NCBI GenBank assembly: GCA_004028745.1
Contig: RAZP01000061.1
Coordinates: forward strand, 1 to 22,002
From: Prosthecochloris sp.
GTDB taxonomy: Bacteria > Bacteroidota > Chlorobiia > Chlorobiales > Chlorobiaceae
Direction of reading: 5' to 3'
Length of the DNA stretch: 22,002 bases
Shown in pieces: positions 15,413-22,002 of the stretch. The translations under genes were made by a program, and so were the position numbers. The notes under the pieces are model-generated. The model saw nothing but the letters and a program-made list of their open reading frames with translations. It ran no database searches and was not told the origin of the DNA. Numbering within the stretch: the first letter of the stretch is position 1; each line of letters opens with the position of its first letter.

Positions 15413-16393
15413 GTGAAGATACTTGTTATAGGCGGCGCAGGATATATAGGCAGTCATGTAGTCAGGGAGTTTTTGGACCACGGCTATACCGTTACAGTTC
15501 TTGATAACCTTTCATCCGGTACACGGCGAAATCTTTTCGGCGAAGCAGCATTTGTACATGGTGATATCATGCATCCGGTACGGCTTCGGGAGGTTATGTC
15601 CGAGGGGTTTGACGGTTGCGTGCATCTTGCCGCCCTGAAAGCTGCCGGTGAGTCTATGGTCAGCCCTGAACAATATGCGGAGATGAATATTGCCGGTACG
15701 ATCAACATTTTAAATGCGGCACTATCGGCAGAGATGCCGAACATGATTTTTTCATCATCCGCCGCCATATTCGGCTCACCGCAATATTTGCCCATTGATG
15801 AGGATCACCCGAAAAATCCTGAAAATTTTTATGGGTTCACCAAGCTGGAAATCGAGAAGCTGATGGAGTGGTACGACCGGTTGAAGGGCTTGAAATATGC
15901 TTCGATCCGTTACTTCAACGCGGCAGGCTATGATGTGCAGGGACGAATTAACGGACTTGAAATGAATCCGGAAAATCTTCTTCCTATCGTTATGGAGACA
16001 GCGTCGGGATTGCGCAAGGGAATGTCGATTTTCGGGGATGATTACCCCACAAGGGATGGGACATGTATTCGTGACTATGTTCATGTCAATGATCTTGCGG
16101 CGGCTCACGTTTCTGCATTCGAGCACATTAACGAAATGAAACAAAGCATATCGGTAAACCTGGGTAGTGAGACGGGTGTTACCGTATCGGAAATGATCCA
16201 AAGGGCGCGGGAGATGACGGGAATGCCCATTCCCGCTGCAGCAGCGGAAAGAAGACCCGGTGATCCTGCTGAGCTTGTTGCGTCATCGGCAAAGGCGAAA
16301 GAACTGCTTGGATGGGAGCCGCGCCACAGTGATCTTGACACCTTGATCGATTCAACTTGGCAGGTATATTGTAAAAATTTCAGCCTAACCTGA
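15413..16393 (+). CDS. galE: GalE, UDP-glucose 4-epimerase
   Basis: 326-aa extended short-chain dehydrogenase fold. NAD-binding GGAGYIGSH (7-15), FSSSAAIFG with the catalytic Ser/Thr region (113-121), and Y140-x3-K144 (YGFTKLEIEK). It interconverts UDP-glucose and UDP-galactose for cell-surface glycans and, in green sulfur bacteria, plausibly for galactolipid supply; that last point is inference. The start is GTG 15413, forced by the N-terminal KILVIGGAGYIG; the Shine-Dalgarno is poor. It ends five bases before the M23 peptidase gene, so it heads the run that continues into the atp genes. Confidence 0.92.
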   Translation: MKILVIGGAGYIGSHVVREFLDHGYTVTVLDNLSSGTRRNLFGEAAFVHGDIMHPVRLREVMSEGFDGCVHLAALKAAGESMVSPEQYAEMNIAGTINILNAALSAEMPNMIFSSSAAIFGSPQYLPIDEDHPKNPENFYGFTKLEIEKLMEWYDRLKGLKYASIRYFNAAGYDVQGRINGLEMNPENLLPIVMETASGLRKGMSIFGDDYPTRDGTCIRDYVHVNDLAAAHVSAFEHINEMKQSISVNLGSETGVTVSEMIQRAREMTGMPIPAAAAERRPGDPAELVASSAKAKELLGWEPRHSDLDTLIDSTWQVYCKNFSLT

Positions 16394-16398
16394 GTTCC

Positions 16399-17196
16399 AT
16401 GGCGTCACATCGCAAGAAATCCACTGTTTATGCCCTCAGCCTCATTCCTGTTGGAGGCCGGTCGAGGCCGGTTACGCTGCTTAAGGGCAGACGGGCGGTG
16501 TTTATTTTTGTCCCTTTCATTATTCTGGTAATGTTTGCGGGTTTGGCGGGGCTGCTGTTGTTCAGCACTCCGTTGCGCAGCATGATTCCCGGGTGGTCAC
16601 TGCCCGGCCATCAGAAGCAGCTTGTTTCCCGTCAGGCAGCAAGGGTCGACAGCCTGATCATCGAGATTGAAAGAATGCGTGCATTCAGTGAAAAAGTGGA
16701 AGGAGTGATGCTTCAGGAAAAGGTTTTGACACAGGAGCGTGATTTATCCGATGGCGGTGTGGGACGGAACGTGTTCTATACGGGTATTATGCCTGCCGCC
16801 TCTTCCGTCAACTCCGGAGAACATCCGAAGTTCACCGGGAGGCTGGTGACTGGCTCTGTGTCGCAGCGCTTCAAGCCGGGCAGGAGTCACTATGGTATCG
16901 ATATCGCGACACCACGCAATGAACCTGTTGGCGCCGTTGCGGACGGTTCGGTGATTTTTGCCGACTGGACCGGTGCGTTCGGTTATACAATGATTGTTGA
17001 CCACGGTGAGTACATGACCTTTTACAAGCATTGCCGCCGCCTATTCAAAAGAGGCGGGGAGCAGGTAAAGCTTGGAGAAGTGATCGCGCTTGCTGGAAAT
17101 ACCGGCCAGGAATCTTCGGGTGTTCATCTGCACTTCGAGGTCTGGAGGAACGGTACTCCTGTCAACCCTGAAACTTATCTGAATTTTTCAATGTAA
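16399..17196 (+). CDS. Membrane-anchored M23 (LytM) metallopeptidase, bactofilin-associated type
   Basis: 265 aa. Basic cytoplasmic N terminus (1-32), one membrane helix (about 33-56), a predicted helical/coiled stalk (70-115), then an M23 domain. The zinc and catalytic residues are complete: H164 and D168 (HYGIDIA), H211 (FYKHC), H243 and H245 (HLHFEV). This predicts an active endopeptidase that cuts peptidoglycan cross-links in the periplasm. It lies directly before a bactofilin gene. Similar pairs (Helicobacter Csd1/CcmA, Hyphomonas LmdC/BacA) control cell shape, so local wall remodelling guided by the bactofilin is the likely job. Confidence 0.88.
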   Translation: MASHRKKSTVYALSLIPVGGRSRPVTLLKGRRAVFIFVPFIILVMFAGLAGLLLFSTPLRSMIPGWSLPGHQKQLVSRQAARVDSLIIEIERMRAFSEKVEGVMLQEKVLTQERDLSDGGVGRNVFYTGIMPAASSVNSGEHPKFTGRLVTGSVSQRFKPGRSHYGIDIATPRNEPVGAVADGSVIFADWTGAFGYTMIVDHGEYMTFYKHCRRLFKRGGEQVKLGEVIALAGNTGQESSGVHLHFEVWRNGTPVNPETYLNFSM

Positions 17197-17208
17197 ACAG
17201 TGCAAATC

Positions 17209-17643
17209 ATGTTCAGTAAAAAAGGGAAAAAACGAAGAGCCGGTTCAGCCGGCGGCTTGACGCTTATCATGCAGGGGGCCTCGATTCAAGGGGAACTTGT
17301 TGCTGAAGGCGACATCAGGGTTGACGGTAATGTTTCGGGCCGGATTACCTGCAGGGCAACTCTTATCATAGGTAGCGAGGGTTATGTAGAGGGTGAGATA
17401 AGCACCGAGAATATGAGAGTTGCGGGAAGGTTCAAGGGAAACGCTGACGCGTCCGGCGAACTTTGGCTTGAATCTACAGCATCCATAGACGGTGATCTTA
17501 CCGTTGCCGCCCTTGATGTCGAGGACGGGGCAAAACTGAACGGGAGAGTCTACATGAAGCACGACGCAATGGTGGAAGAACGGCTGCAGGAGCCGGATGC
17601 CGAGCCGCAGCCACAGCCACAGCTTTCCGGGATCAAAAGCTGA
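17209..17643 (+). CDS. Bactofilin
   Basis: 144 aa from ATG 17209; GTG 17200 would add three residues. The core is a run of short beta-helix repeats rich in G-x-[IVL]-x-G (GASIQGELVAEGDIRVDGNV, SEGYVEGEIS, ASIDGDLTVAAL), as in DUF583 bactofilins. Flanking tails are flexible: a basic N terminus (KKGKKRRAG) and a proline/glutamine-rich C terminus (PQPQPQ). Bactofilins self-polymerise without nucleotide and act as membrane-associated scaffolds. The gene begins 12 bases after the M23 gene and its TGA overlaps the next ATG by one base. Confidence 0.92.
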   Translation: MFSKKGKKRRAGSAGGLTLIMQGASIQGELVAEGDIRVDGNVSGRITCRATLIIGSEGYVEGEISTENMRVAGRFKGNADASGELWLESTASIDGDLTVAALDVEDGAKLNGRVYMKHDAMVEERLQEPDAEPQPQPQLSGIKS

Positions 17644-17891
17644 TGAAACCCGAAGAAAATGAAAAGTTCACGGACTATTTTGGCAAATCCGTCAGAGCAC
17701 TGTCTGATTATCTCGGAATAGGGTTTCAGATTGCCGTGAGTTTTGCTTTTTTTGTCCTTGTCGGCTACTGGGCTGACGAAAAGTTTGGCACGGCCCCGCT
17801 GCTGCTGCTTGTCGGAGTTGTCGCCGGGATGATCGGTATGGTGCTTGTGCTGATGAAAGTGGTGAAAAACGCAAACAAGAAAAATCGCTGA
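17643..17891 (+). CDS. atpZ: AtpZ/AtpI-family small membrane protein of the ATP synthase operon
   Basis: 82 aa with two membrane segments (FQIAVSFAFFVLVGYWADEKF and APLLLLVGVVAGMIGMVLVLM) joined by a G-x-W-x-D-x-x-F loop, the pattern of the AtpZ family. These proteins precede atp genes in many bacteria and are linked to assembly or to Mg2+/Ca2+ passage; the role is not settled. The start ATG overlaps the bactofilin stop by one base (TGATG), so translation is probably coupled. Confidence 0.8.
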   Translation: MKPEENEKFTDYFGKSVRALSDYLGIGFQIAVSFAFFVLVGYWADEKFGTAPLLLLVGVVAGMIGMVLVLMKVVKNANKKNR

Positions 17892-17902
17892 CTTTTAATC
17901 TT

Positions 17903-18289
17903 ATGAAACCATTATTTGATTTTCTTCTAAAGATCTTTATCTTGTCCGTCATTTTATGGGGGGTGATATTCTGGGGGGCAGCGGCGTATGGTATTGACCT
18001 CGTCTCTGTATTTGTTGCTTGGATATTGATCGCAATAAACTCCCTTACAGGCTATCTGCTTTTTGAATATGCTTTTGACAAGCCTCAAGCTGAGTATACC
18101 AAAATCATATTTGGCGGTTTAGCTCTAAGGTTGTTGGTGCTCATGGTACTTGTCGCTGTTATCATCGTGCAAGACCTTGTCGCGATAGGTGATTTTGTAT
18201 TGTCATTTTTCGCTTTCTACTGTATCTACGTGATTATCGAAATTCTCGGGTATCAAAAGAAGAATAAACAGAAAAAGAAAGTTGCATGA
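17903..18289 (+). CDS. AtpI-like hydrophobic protein of the ATP synthase operon
   Basis: 128 aa, about four membrane helices with a short polar loop (FDKPQAEYTK) and a very lysine-rich C terminus (KKNKQKKKVA). Size, hydropathy and position before atpB fit ATP synthase subunit I, a helper of c-ring assembly; sequence similarity is weak so this rests mainly on context. No Shine-Dalgarno is evident. It overlaps atpB by four bases (ATGA). Confidence 0.6.
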   Translation: MKPLFDFLLKIFILSVILWGVIFWGAAAYGIDLVSVFVAWILIAINSLTGYLLFEYAFDKPQAEYTKIIFGGLALRLLVLMVLVAVIIVQDLVAIGDFVLSFFAFYCIYVIIEILGYQKKNKQKKKVA

Positions 18290-19248
18290 AACGGTTTAGG
18301 GCTTTACGCACCAGGGATATTGTCAGAATTGCAGTACTGATTATGCCATTGCTTTTTGGCGTTGGTGCTCTGGCATATGCCGCCCCAGCGCAGGAACCTG
18401 GTGCTGCCGCGGCTCATGGTGAAGAAGAGCATGGAAGTGCAGGTGATGTCATCATGCATCATCTTCTTGACAGTAATGTCATGGCTTTTGAGCCTTTTGG
18501 GGAGTTCGAGCTTCCGAAAATCGTTGTCGGCGGTTTTGATATATCGATTACCCGTCATGTCCTCTTTATGTGGATTGCCGCGGTGATCCTGCTGCTTGTG
18601 TTCGGTTATGTCGGCAGCAAATACAAATCGATCGGGAATCGTCAGGCTCCAGGCGGCTTGGCAAACGCCATGGAAGCCCTTGTCGAGTTCATCCGTCTCG
18701 ATGTTGCCAAGTCCAACATCGGCGAGGGGTATGAGAAACATATGCCGTATCTGCTTACAGTGTTTGTTTTCATTCTGGTATTGAACCTTCTCGGTCTTGT
18801 TCCTTACGGGGCAACCGCTACAGGTAACATCAACGTGACGTTGACACTCTCTGTGTTTACCTTTTTGATTACCCAGGTATCAGCAATTAAAGCGCATGGC
18901 ATCAAAGGGTATCTCGCCCACCTTACTGCGGGTACGCATTGGGCTCTCTGGATTATTATGATCCCGATCGAGGTTATCGGTTTGTTTACCAAGCCATTTG
19001 CACTGACCATCCGACTTTTTGCCAACATGACCGCCGGGCACATCGTGATTCTCAGCCTGATTTTCATCAGCTTTATTATGAAAAGCTATCTTGTGGCGAT
19101 ATTTTTATCAGTTCCTTTTTCCATATTTATCTATCTGCTTGAGATATTTATCGCGTTCTTGCAGGCGTTTATCTTTACCATGCTGTCTGCGCTCTTTATC
19201 GGGCTGGCTTCTTCGCATGAAAGCCACGAAGCAGAAGCCGCGCATTGA
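18286..19248 (+). CDS. atpB: ATP synthase Fo subunit a
   Basis: 320 aa. The essential stator arginine is R243 in the conserved ALTIRLFANMTAGH helix, which faces the c-ring glutamate during proton transfer. The N terminus starts with a signal-like hydrophobic segment (IVRIAVLIMPLLFGVGALAYAAPA) followed by a His/Glu-rich stretch (AHGEEEHGSAGDVIMHH) and about five further helices. The C terminus is again His/Glu-rich (SHESHEAEAAH). The N-terminal extension explains the length, longer than the roughly 270 aa of the E. coli protein. Confidence 0.94.
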   Translation: MKRFRALRTRDIVRIAVLIMPLLFGVGALAYAAPAQEPGAAAAHGEEEHGSAGDVIMHHLLDSNVMAFEPFGEFELPKIVVGGFDISITRHVLFMWIAAVILLLVFGYVGSKYKSIGNRQAPGGLANAMEALVEFIRLDVAKSNIGEGYEKHMPYLLTVFVFILVLNLLGLVPYGATATGNINVTLTLSVFTFLITQVSAIKAHGIKGYLAHLTAGTHWALWIIMIPIEVIGLFTKPFALTIRLFANMTAGHIVILSLIFISFIMKSYLVAIFLSVPFSIFIYLLEIFIAFLQAFIFTMLSALFIGLASSHESHEAEAAH

Positions 19249-19346
19249 TCGGGAAGAGAATATTCTTATTAATTAGTTATATTTTGTACCTTTGTCAGGA
19301 TTTTAAACCGTTTTTTGCAGTAAGTTCAATACATAACAAATCATTT

Positions 19347-19352
19347 GGAGGG
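19347..19352 (+). promoter_or_regulatory. Strong Shine-Dalgarno of atpE
   Basis: GGAGGG, nine bases before ATG 19362. It is the best ribosome site among the atp genes here and fits the need for many copies of subunit c per complex. The 113-base gap before atpE also holds an AGAATATTCT palindrome (about 19257-19266) of unknown meaning. Confidence 0.7.
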
Positions 19353-19361
19353 AATTAAAAC

Positions 19362-19598
19362 ATGGAAGGTTTGGGTAATGAAGGCTTGGGTTATTTAGGG
19401 GCCGGTATAGCCGCAGGTTTAGCTGCTCTTGGTGCAGGTCTTGGTATCGGTCAGATTGCCGGTTCGGCAGCAGAAGGTACCGCCCGCAATCCCGAAGCAA
19501 CTGCAGATATCCGTACAACCATGATCATTGCCGCTGCGCTTATCGAGGGTGTGGCTCTGTTCGGTGAGGTTATCGCAGTGTTGCTGGTTTTGAAATAA
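19362..19598 (+). CDS. atpE: ATP synthase Fo subunit c
   Basis: 78-aa helical hairpin: glycine-rich first helix (GAGIAAGLAALGAGLGIG), polar loop ARNPEA (41-46) and a second helix with the ion-binding E62 in ALIEGVALFG. The residue after E62 is Gly rather than Ser/Thr, and no Gln aligns with the Na+ ligand of the Propionigenium type, so the ring most likely carries protons. Spacing to atpF is 100 bases and to atpB 113 bases, looser than elsewhere in the operon. Confidence 0.96.
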   Translation: MEGLGNEGLGYLGAGIAAGLAALGAGLGIGQIAGSAAEGTARNPEATADIRTTMIIAAALIEGVALFGEVIAVLLVLK

Positions 19599-19698
19599 GC
19601 GGAAAGGTATATAACATCATATGTCATGAACCGAATGCGGCGATTCCGTGATGCTGCATTCAGGATTGAGTCCAATCGTAAAGGAGAATAGTGTTCCA

Positions 19699-20226
19699 AT
19701 GCTTACGTCAGGAATTATAGTTCTTAGCGGCGGTCTGCTCGACCCTAATCCGGGCCTGATTTTCTGGACCACCATTACGTTCTTTATTGTGCTCTTCATT
19801 CTGAAAAAGTTTACCTGGGGCCCTATGCTCAGTGCCCTCGAGGAAAGGGAAAAAGGTATTCAGGATTCTATAGATCGTGCGTATACGGCGAAGGAAGAGG
19901 CAGAAGAGGTGCTGAGGAAAAACAAGGAGCTTTTGGCAAAAGCTGACTCGGAAGCCGAAAAAATTATCCGGGAGGGAAAAGAGTACGGTGACAAACTCCG
20001 TGCTGAGATCACCGAAAAGGCTCATTCCGAGGCTTCCAAGATGATTGCGTCAGCGAAAGAGGAGATCGAACAGGAAAAACGCCGCGCACTGACCGAACTG
20101 AGAACAGAGGTTGCCGATCTTGCCGTCAAAGGTGCCGAGAAAATCATTATGGCAAACCTGGATGCTGAAAAGCAGAAAAAAATCGTCGACAGCATGATCC
20201 AGGAATTATCACAAAATCGTAACTGA
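19699..20226 (+). CDS. atpF: ATP synthase Fo subunit b
   Basis: 175 aa from ATG 19699, preferred over an in-frame GTG at 19648 because AAGGAG (19681-19686) precedes it and the membrane helix (LIFWTTITFFIVLFILKKF) then sits near the N terminus as usual. The rest is a long charged helix (KEEAEEVLRKNKELLAKADSE...) forming the peripheral stalk, ending in the conserved region near VADLAVKGAEKII that binds subunit delta. One b-type gene is seen; no second b' gene is present in the window. Confidence 0.93.
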   Translation: MLTSGIIVLSGGLLDPNPGLIFWTTITFFIVLFILKKFTWGPMLSALEEREKGIQDSIDRAYTAKEEAEEVLRKNKELLAKADSEAEKIIREGKEYGDKLRAEITEKAHSEASKMIASAKEEIEQEKRRALTELRTEVADLAVKGAEKIIMANLDAEKQKKIVDSMIQELSQNRN

Positions 20227-20240
20227 AAACGCCCCGGGAA

Positions 20241-20783
20241 ATGTCAAGTACAATAGTGAGCAGGCGTTACGCCACAGCGTTACTCGATGTCGCCGAAGAG
20301 GGCGGTTTGGTCGAGCAGATTGCCAGTGATCTTGAGCTCATTCGTGAGACCATGGCAGGTTCACGCGACATCGTCAATATGTTGAGAAGTCCTCTTGTGA
20401 AAGGGGATGTAAAGGCCCGTATTCTCAAGGAGGTATTCAAGGACAAGCTGAGTGAGAAGACAATTTTATTTATCGACCTGCTGTGCAATAAAAAGCGGGC
20501 TGCTCTTTTTACTGATATCATCGATGAATACTATGCTCTTCGGGATGAACGGAACGGTATTGTCAATGTAGATGTTACCAGCGCCGTTGAGCTTGATGAC
20601 GAGCAGTCGAAAAACCTCATCAGCGGCTTGGCAGCCTATACCGGTAAAAAAGTCCGGGCGCGGTTGTCTCTTGACGAGCGCTTGCTTGGCGGTGTAACCG
20701 TGCAAATCGGAGATACTATTTTAAATAACAGTGTAAGGCATCAGCTGCAAGTGCTGAAAAACACTCTTGCCGACAATGCCTGA
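20241..20783 (+). CDS. atpH: ATP synthase F1 subunit delta (OSCP)
   Basis: 180 aa. The N-terminal helical domain starts VSRRYATALLDVAEEGG and the C-terminal domain has LDERLLGGVTVQIGDTILNNSVRHQLQVLK, the conserved OSCP end. It joins the peripheral stalk to the alpha3beta3 head. It starts 14 bases after atpF and is the last gene: a strong terminator follows, so atpA, atpG, atpD and atpC are encoded elsewhere. Confidence 0.95.
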   Translation: MSSTIVSRRYATALLDVAEEGGLVEQIASDLELIRETMAGSRDIVNMLRSPLVKGDVKARILKEVFKDKLSEKTILFIDLLCNKKRAALFTDIIDEYYALRDERNGIVNVDVTSAVELDDEQSKNLISGLAAYTGKKVRARLSLDERLLGGVTVQIGDTILNNSVRHQLQVLKNTLADNA

Positions 20784-20808
20784 AATCCCTGCGCAAAAAT
20801 AATATTCC

Positions 20809-20840
20809 AAAGCCTGCTCTTCCAACAGCAGGCTTTTTTT
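20809..20840 (+). terminator. Intrinsic terminator after atpH
   Basis: AAAGCCTGCT (20809-20818), an 8-base loop, then AGCAGGCTTTTTTT (20827-20840): a 10-bp stem with a seven-T run, 25 bases after the atpH stop. It marks the end of the galE-to-atpH transcription run. Confidence 0.93.
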
Positions 20841-20856
20841 CGGCATGGTGCCCACA

Positions 20857-20875
20857 CTTGCAGTTGCACTGCAAG
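20857..20875. other. Perfect 8-bp stem-loop upstream of repeat copy 3 and tRNA-Ala
   Basis: CTTGCAGT-TGC-ACTGCAAG is a perfect stem with a 3-base loop and no T-run. It overlaps a possible but weak promoter (TTGCAG at 20858, TATACA at 20879, 15-base gap) that could drive the tRNA. Whether it is an operator, a stem of a longer RNA or chance is not decidable here. Confidence 0.35.
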
Positions 20876-20918
20876 GGTTATACATTTTAGAAATAATACA
20901 GAAAGTTTTTCTATTAAA

Positions 20919-21035
20919 GGGCACTTCTATTTATTGTTATGAGCGGTTCGAGTGCAAGGCGAACGGAGCGCAGAAACCCTCTCCTATCCGCACAACGATG
21001 CAATTGAATCGCGGAATAAATAAAGAGAAGTTCCC
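20919..21035. repeat. MITE-like palindromic repeat, copy 3 (family A)
   Basis: 117 bp. Ends GGGCACTTCTATTTATTGTTA and AATAAATAAAGAGAAGTTCCC are inverted repeats (GGGCACTTCT against AGAAGTTCCC). The inner stem GGTTCGAGTGC (20945-20955) pairs with GCAATTGAATC (21000-21010) at 10 of 11 positions counting G-T pairs. Interior blocks CAAGGCGAACGGAGCGCAGAA and CAACGATGCAATTG match copy 1. All three copies lie in the same orientation. It ends four bases before the tRNA-Ala gene. Confidence 0.83.
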
Positions 21036-21039
21036 TAAA

Positions 21040-21112
21040 GGGGCTTTAGCTCAGCTGGTAGAGCGTCTCGTTCGCAATGAGAAGGTCAGGGGTTCGACTC
21101 CCCTAAGCTCCA
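21040..21112 (+). tRNA. tRNA-Ala (anticodon CGC)
   Basis: 73 nt with full cloverleaf: acceptor GGGGCTT/AAGCTCC, D arm GCTC-AGCTGGTA-GAGC, anticodon arm TCTCG-TTCGCAA-TGAGA, T arm AGGGG-TTCGACT-CCCCT, discriminator A73. The anticodon CGC reads GCG. The acceptor contains the G3-U70 wobble pair, the main identity mark of alanine tRNA. The CCA end is not encoded (CGA follows). Confidence 0.97.
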
Positions 21113-21184
21113 CGACGGCAAGGTTCGGGTGAAAAACCAAAGTTGTGCTGCAGGAAAAAGTTGCTTTCAAAAACAAAAAAAATC

Positions 21185-21799
21185 ATGAAAAAGACACTTT
21201 TACCGGCCCTCATGATCATGGCGGTCCTCATCATGCCAGATACGGCATACACCGAGAGCTCCCACGACCATCACGATCACCACGACCACCGTGCACATCA
21301 TGATCATAATGGCCATCATGTCCATGAAGCAGGCGGATTCGAGATCGGCCTGTCAATAGGGTGGGTCCGTCTTGAAGAGGATGGCCACCACCATGAGGAA
21401 GAAGAGCACCGTGAGGAAGGCGAGCATCATGAAGAAGAAGGCCACTCCGAGGACGCGCTTGGCGTGCATCTCCACATCGGCAAACGGTTGGCTGATGAAG
21501 GCATTCTTTCCAAGGTATCGCTCGGCATAGGCGGTGAGGTGATTTTTTCAGAAGAGGAGCACTACGGCCTGATGGCATTCACCTCAATCCATCCCTGGAA
21601 AGGCCTGGTACTCAGTATCGGCCCGGCTGTCGAGTGGGCCAAACATGACGGCGAGTGGGAGTCAAACTACTCGACTCACATGGAGGCCGCATACGTCTTT
21701 GATATTGGTGAAATCCATCTTGGACCGGTTGTCGGCTACTCGACATCGAGCCACGGCGAACACTATTCGGCCGGGCTCCACCTCGGTTACCACCTCTGA
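21185..21799 (+). CDS. Histidine-rich exported protein, probable small outer-membrane beta-barrel
   Basis: 204 aa from ATG 21185; an upstream in-frame start would only place extra residues before the signal peptide (MKKTLLPALMIMAVLIMPDTAYT). No Shine-Dalgarno is apparent. Two metal-binding-like segments follow: residues 27-47 hold 12 His in 21 positions with interleaved Asp, and 68-87 hold 7 His among Glu. From about residue 51 the chain alternates polar and non-polar residues in strand-like units (FEIGLSIGWVRL, LGVHLHIGKRL, KVSLGIGGEVIF, IHLGPVVGYS, SAGLHLGYHL), as in an eight-stranded barrel. Zinc or nickel binding at the cell surface is an inference. I do not recognise a named family. Confidence 0.75.
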   Translation: MKKTLLPALMIMAVLIMPDTAYTESSHDHHDHHDHRAHHDHNGHHVHEAGGFEIGLSIGWVRLEEDGHHHEEEEHREEGEHHEEEGHSEDALGVHLHIGKRLADEGILSKVSLGIGGEVIFSEEEHYGLMAFTSIHPWKGLVLSIGPAVEWAKHDGEWESNYSTHMEAAYVFDIGEIHLGPVVGYSTSSHGEHYSAGLHLGYHL

Positions 21800-21835
21800 C
21801 CACGAGCTGACCCCGGTAAAACTCGGAGAACCCCA

Positions 21836-21880
21836 AAAGAGGCGGTCTCAGAATTAAAACTGAGACCGCCTCTTTCTTTT
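21836..21880 (+). terminator. Intrinsic terminator after the histidine-rich gene
   Basis: A 16-bp perfect stem (21836-21851 and 21860-21875; core GAGGCGGTCTCAG) with an 8-base AT loop and a T-rich tail CTTTTT. The A-run on the left flank makes it possibly bidirectional. Confidence 0.9.
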
Positions 21881-21924
21881 TCCCAGCAAGTTCTCCTGAC
21901 CAGTAGCAATTTCCGATGAGTATG

Positions 21925-21947
21925 AAAAAAGCGGGATCTTATCCCGC
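21925..21947 (-). terminator. Minus-strand terminator overlapping the transposase stop
   Basis: On the minus strand GCGGGAT-AAG-ATCCCGC is followed by TTTTTT. The stop codon TAA of the transposase fragment lies inside the hairpin, so translation end and transcription end coincide. Confidence 0.7.
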
Positions 21948-22002
21948 CATTTTAGCAATATTGTGTGCCATTGCTGCCAGTCCCATCTCAATTTCCACGT
22001 TT
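21939..22002 (-). CDS. IS1182-like transposase, last 20 codons
   Basis: The minus strand reads NVEIEMGLAAMAHNIAKMAG and stop, continuing past the window edge. The ending V-E-x-E-x-G-L-x-A-M-A-H-N-x-x-K-M is typical of the C terminus of IS1182/IS5-superfamily DDE transposases. Too short to judge whether the gene is intact. The insertion-sequence end should fall between 21876 and 21938, but no terminal repeat can be identified without the other end. Confidence 0.6.
   Translation of the reverse strand, partial: NVEIEMGLAAMAHNIAKMAG

Noticed and set aside
19362..19598. Sodium-driven c-ring
   Set aside because: The expected Gln in helix 1 does not align with the Na+ site and Gly follows E62, so proton coupling is more likely.

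Overview
The window reads as chromosomal DNA of a green sulfur bacterium (Chlorobiaceae). The strongest marker is an intact bchU, the C-20 methyltransferase of chlorosome bacteriochlorophyll biosynthesis. Next to it is a cobalamin-binding radical-SAM enzyme of the BchE/BchQ/BchR type. An intact BchU points to a BChl c or BChl e producer rather than a BChl d strain. The species cannot be fixed from the sequence alone.

Layout. 1-6852 (+) is a division and cell-wall cluster: murG (5' end outside the window), murC, murB, ftsQ, ftsA, ftsZ. A 237-bp nested inverted-repeat element separates murC from murB. 7016-9707 (+) encodes two membrane anchors and the flavoprotein of a succinate dehydrogenase/fumarate reductase, without an iron-sulfur subunit gene. 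9914-11203 (+) encodes an acetyl-CoA hydrolase/CoA-transferase family protein that could exchange succinyl-CoA or acetyl-CoA. 11248-15095 (-) holds the radical-SAM gene, bchU and pgeF (a multicopper-oxidase-like peptidoglycan editing factor), with long repeat-rich spacers. 15413-20783 (+) runs galE, an M23 peptidase, a bactofilin, then the Fo part and delta subunit of ATP synthase (atpZ, an AtpI-like gene, atpB, atpE, atpF, atpH), closed by a clear intrinsic terminator. 21040-22002 holds tRNA-Ala(CGC), a histidine-rich exported protein and the last 20 codons of an IS1182-like transposase.

How the genes fit together. The first block makes lipid II precursors and the divisome. The sdh block and the CoA-transferase belong to the succinate/succinyl-CoA segment of the (reductive) TCA cycle. 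The bch pair tunes the chlorosome pigment. The M23 peptidase and bactofilin form a likely envelope-shaping pair directly upstream of the ATP synthase genes.

The least explained content is in the spacers. Three copies of a 116-139 bp element with GGGCACCTCT-type terminal inverted repeats (12669-12807, 14146-14261, 20919-21035) share ends and parts of their interior and fold into long hairpins with compensated arms. One appears to supply the Shine-Dalgarno of the radical-SAM gene and another ends four bases before the tRNA. Two further repeat families lie between murC and murB, in the bchU leader and in the pgeF-galE spacer. No CRISPR array, rRNA, prophage or defence system is visible.
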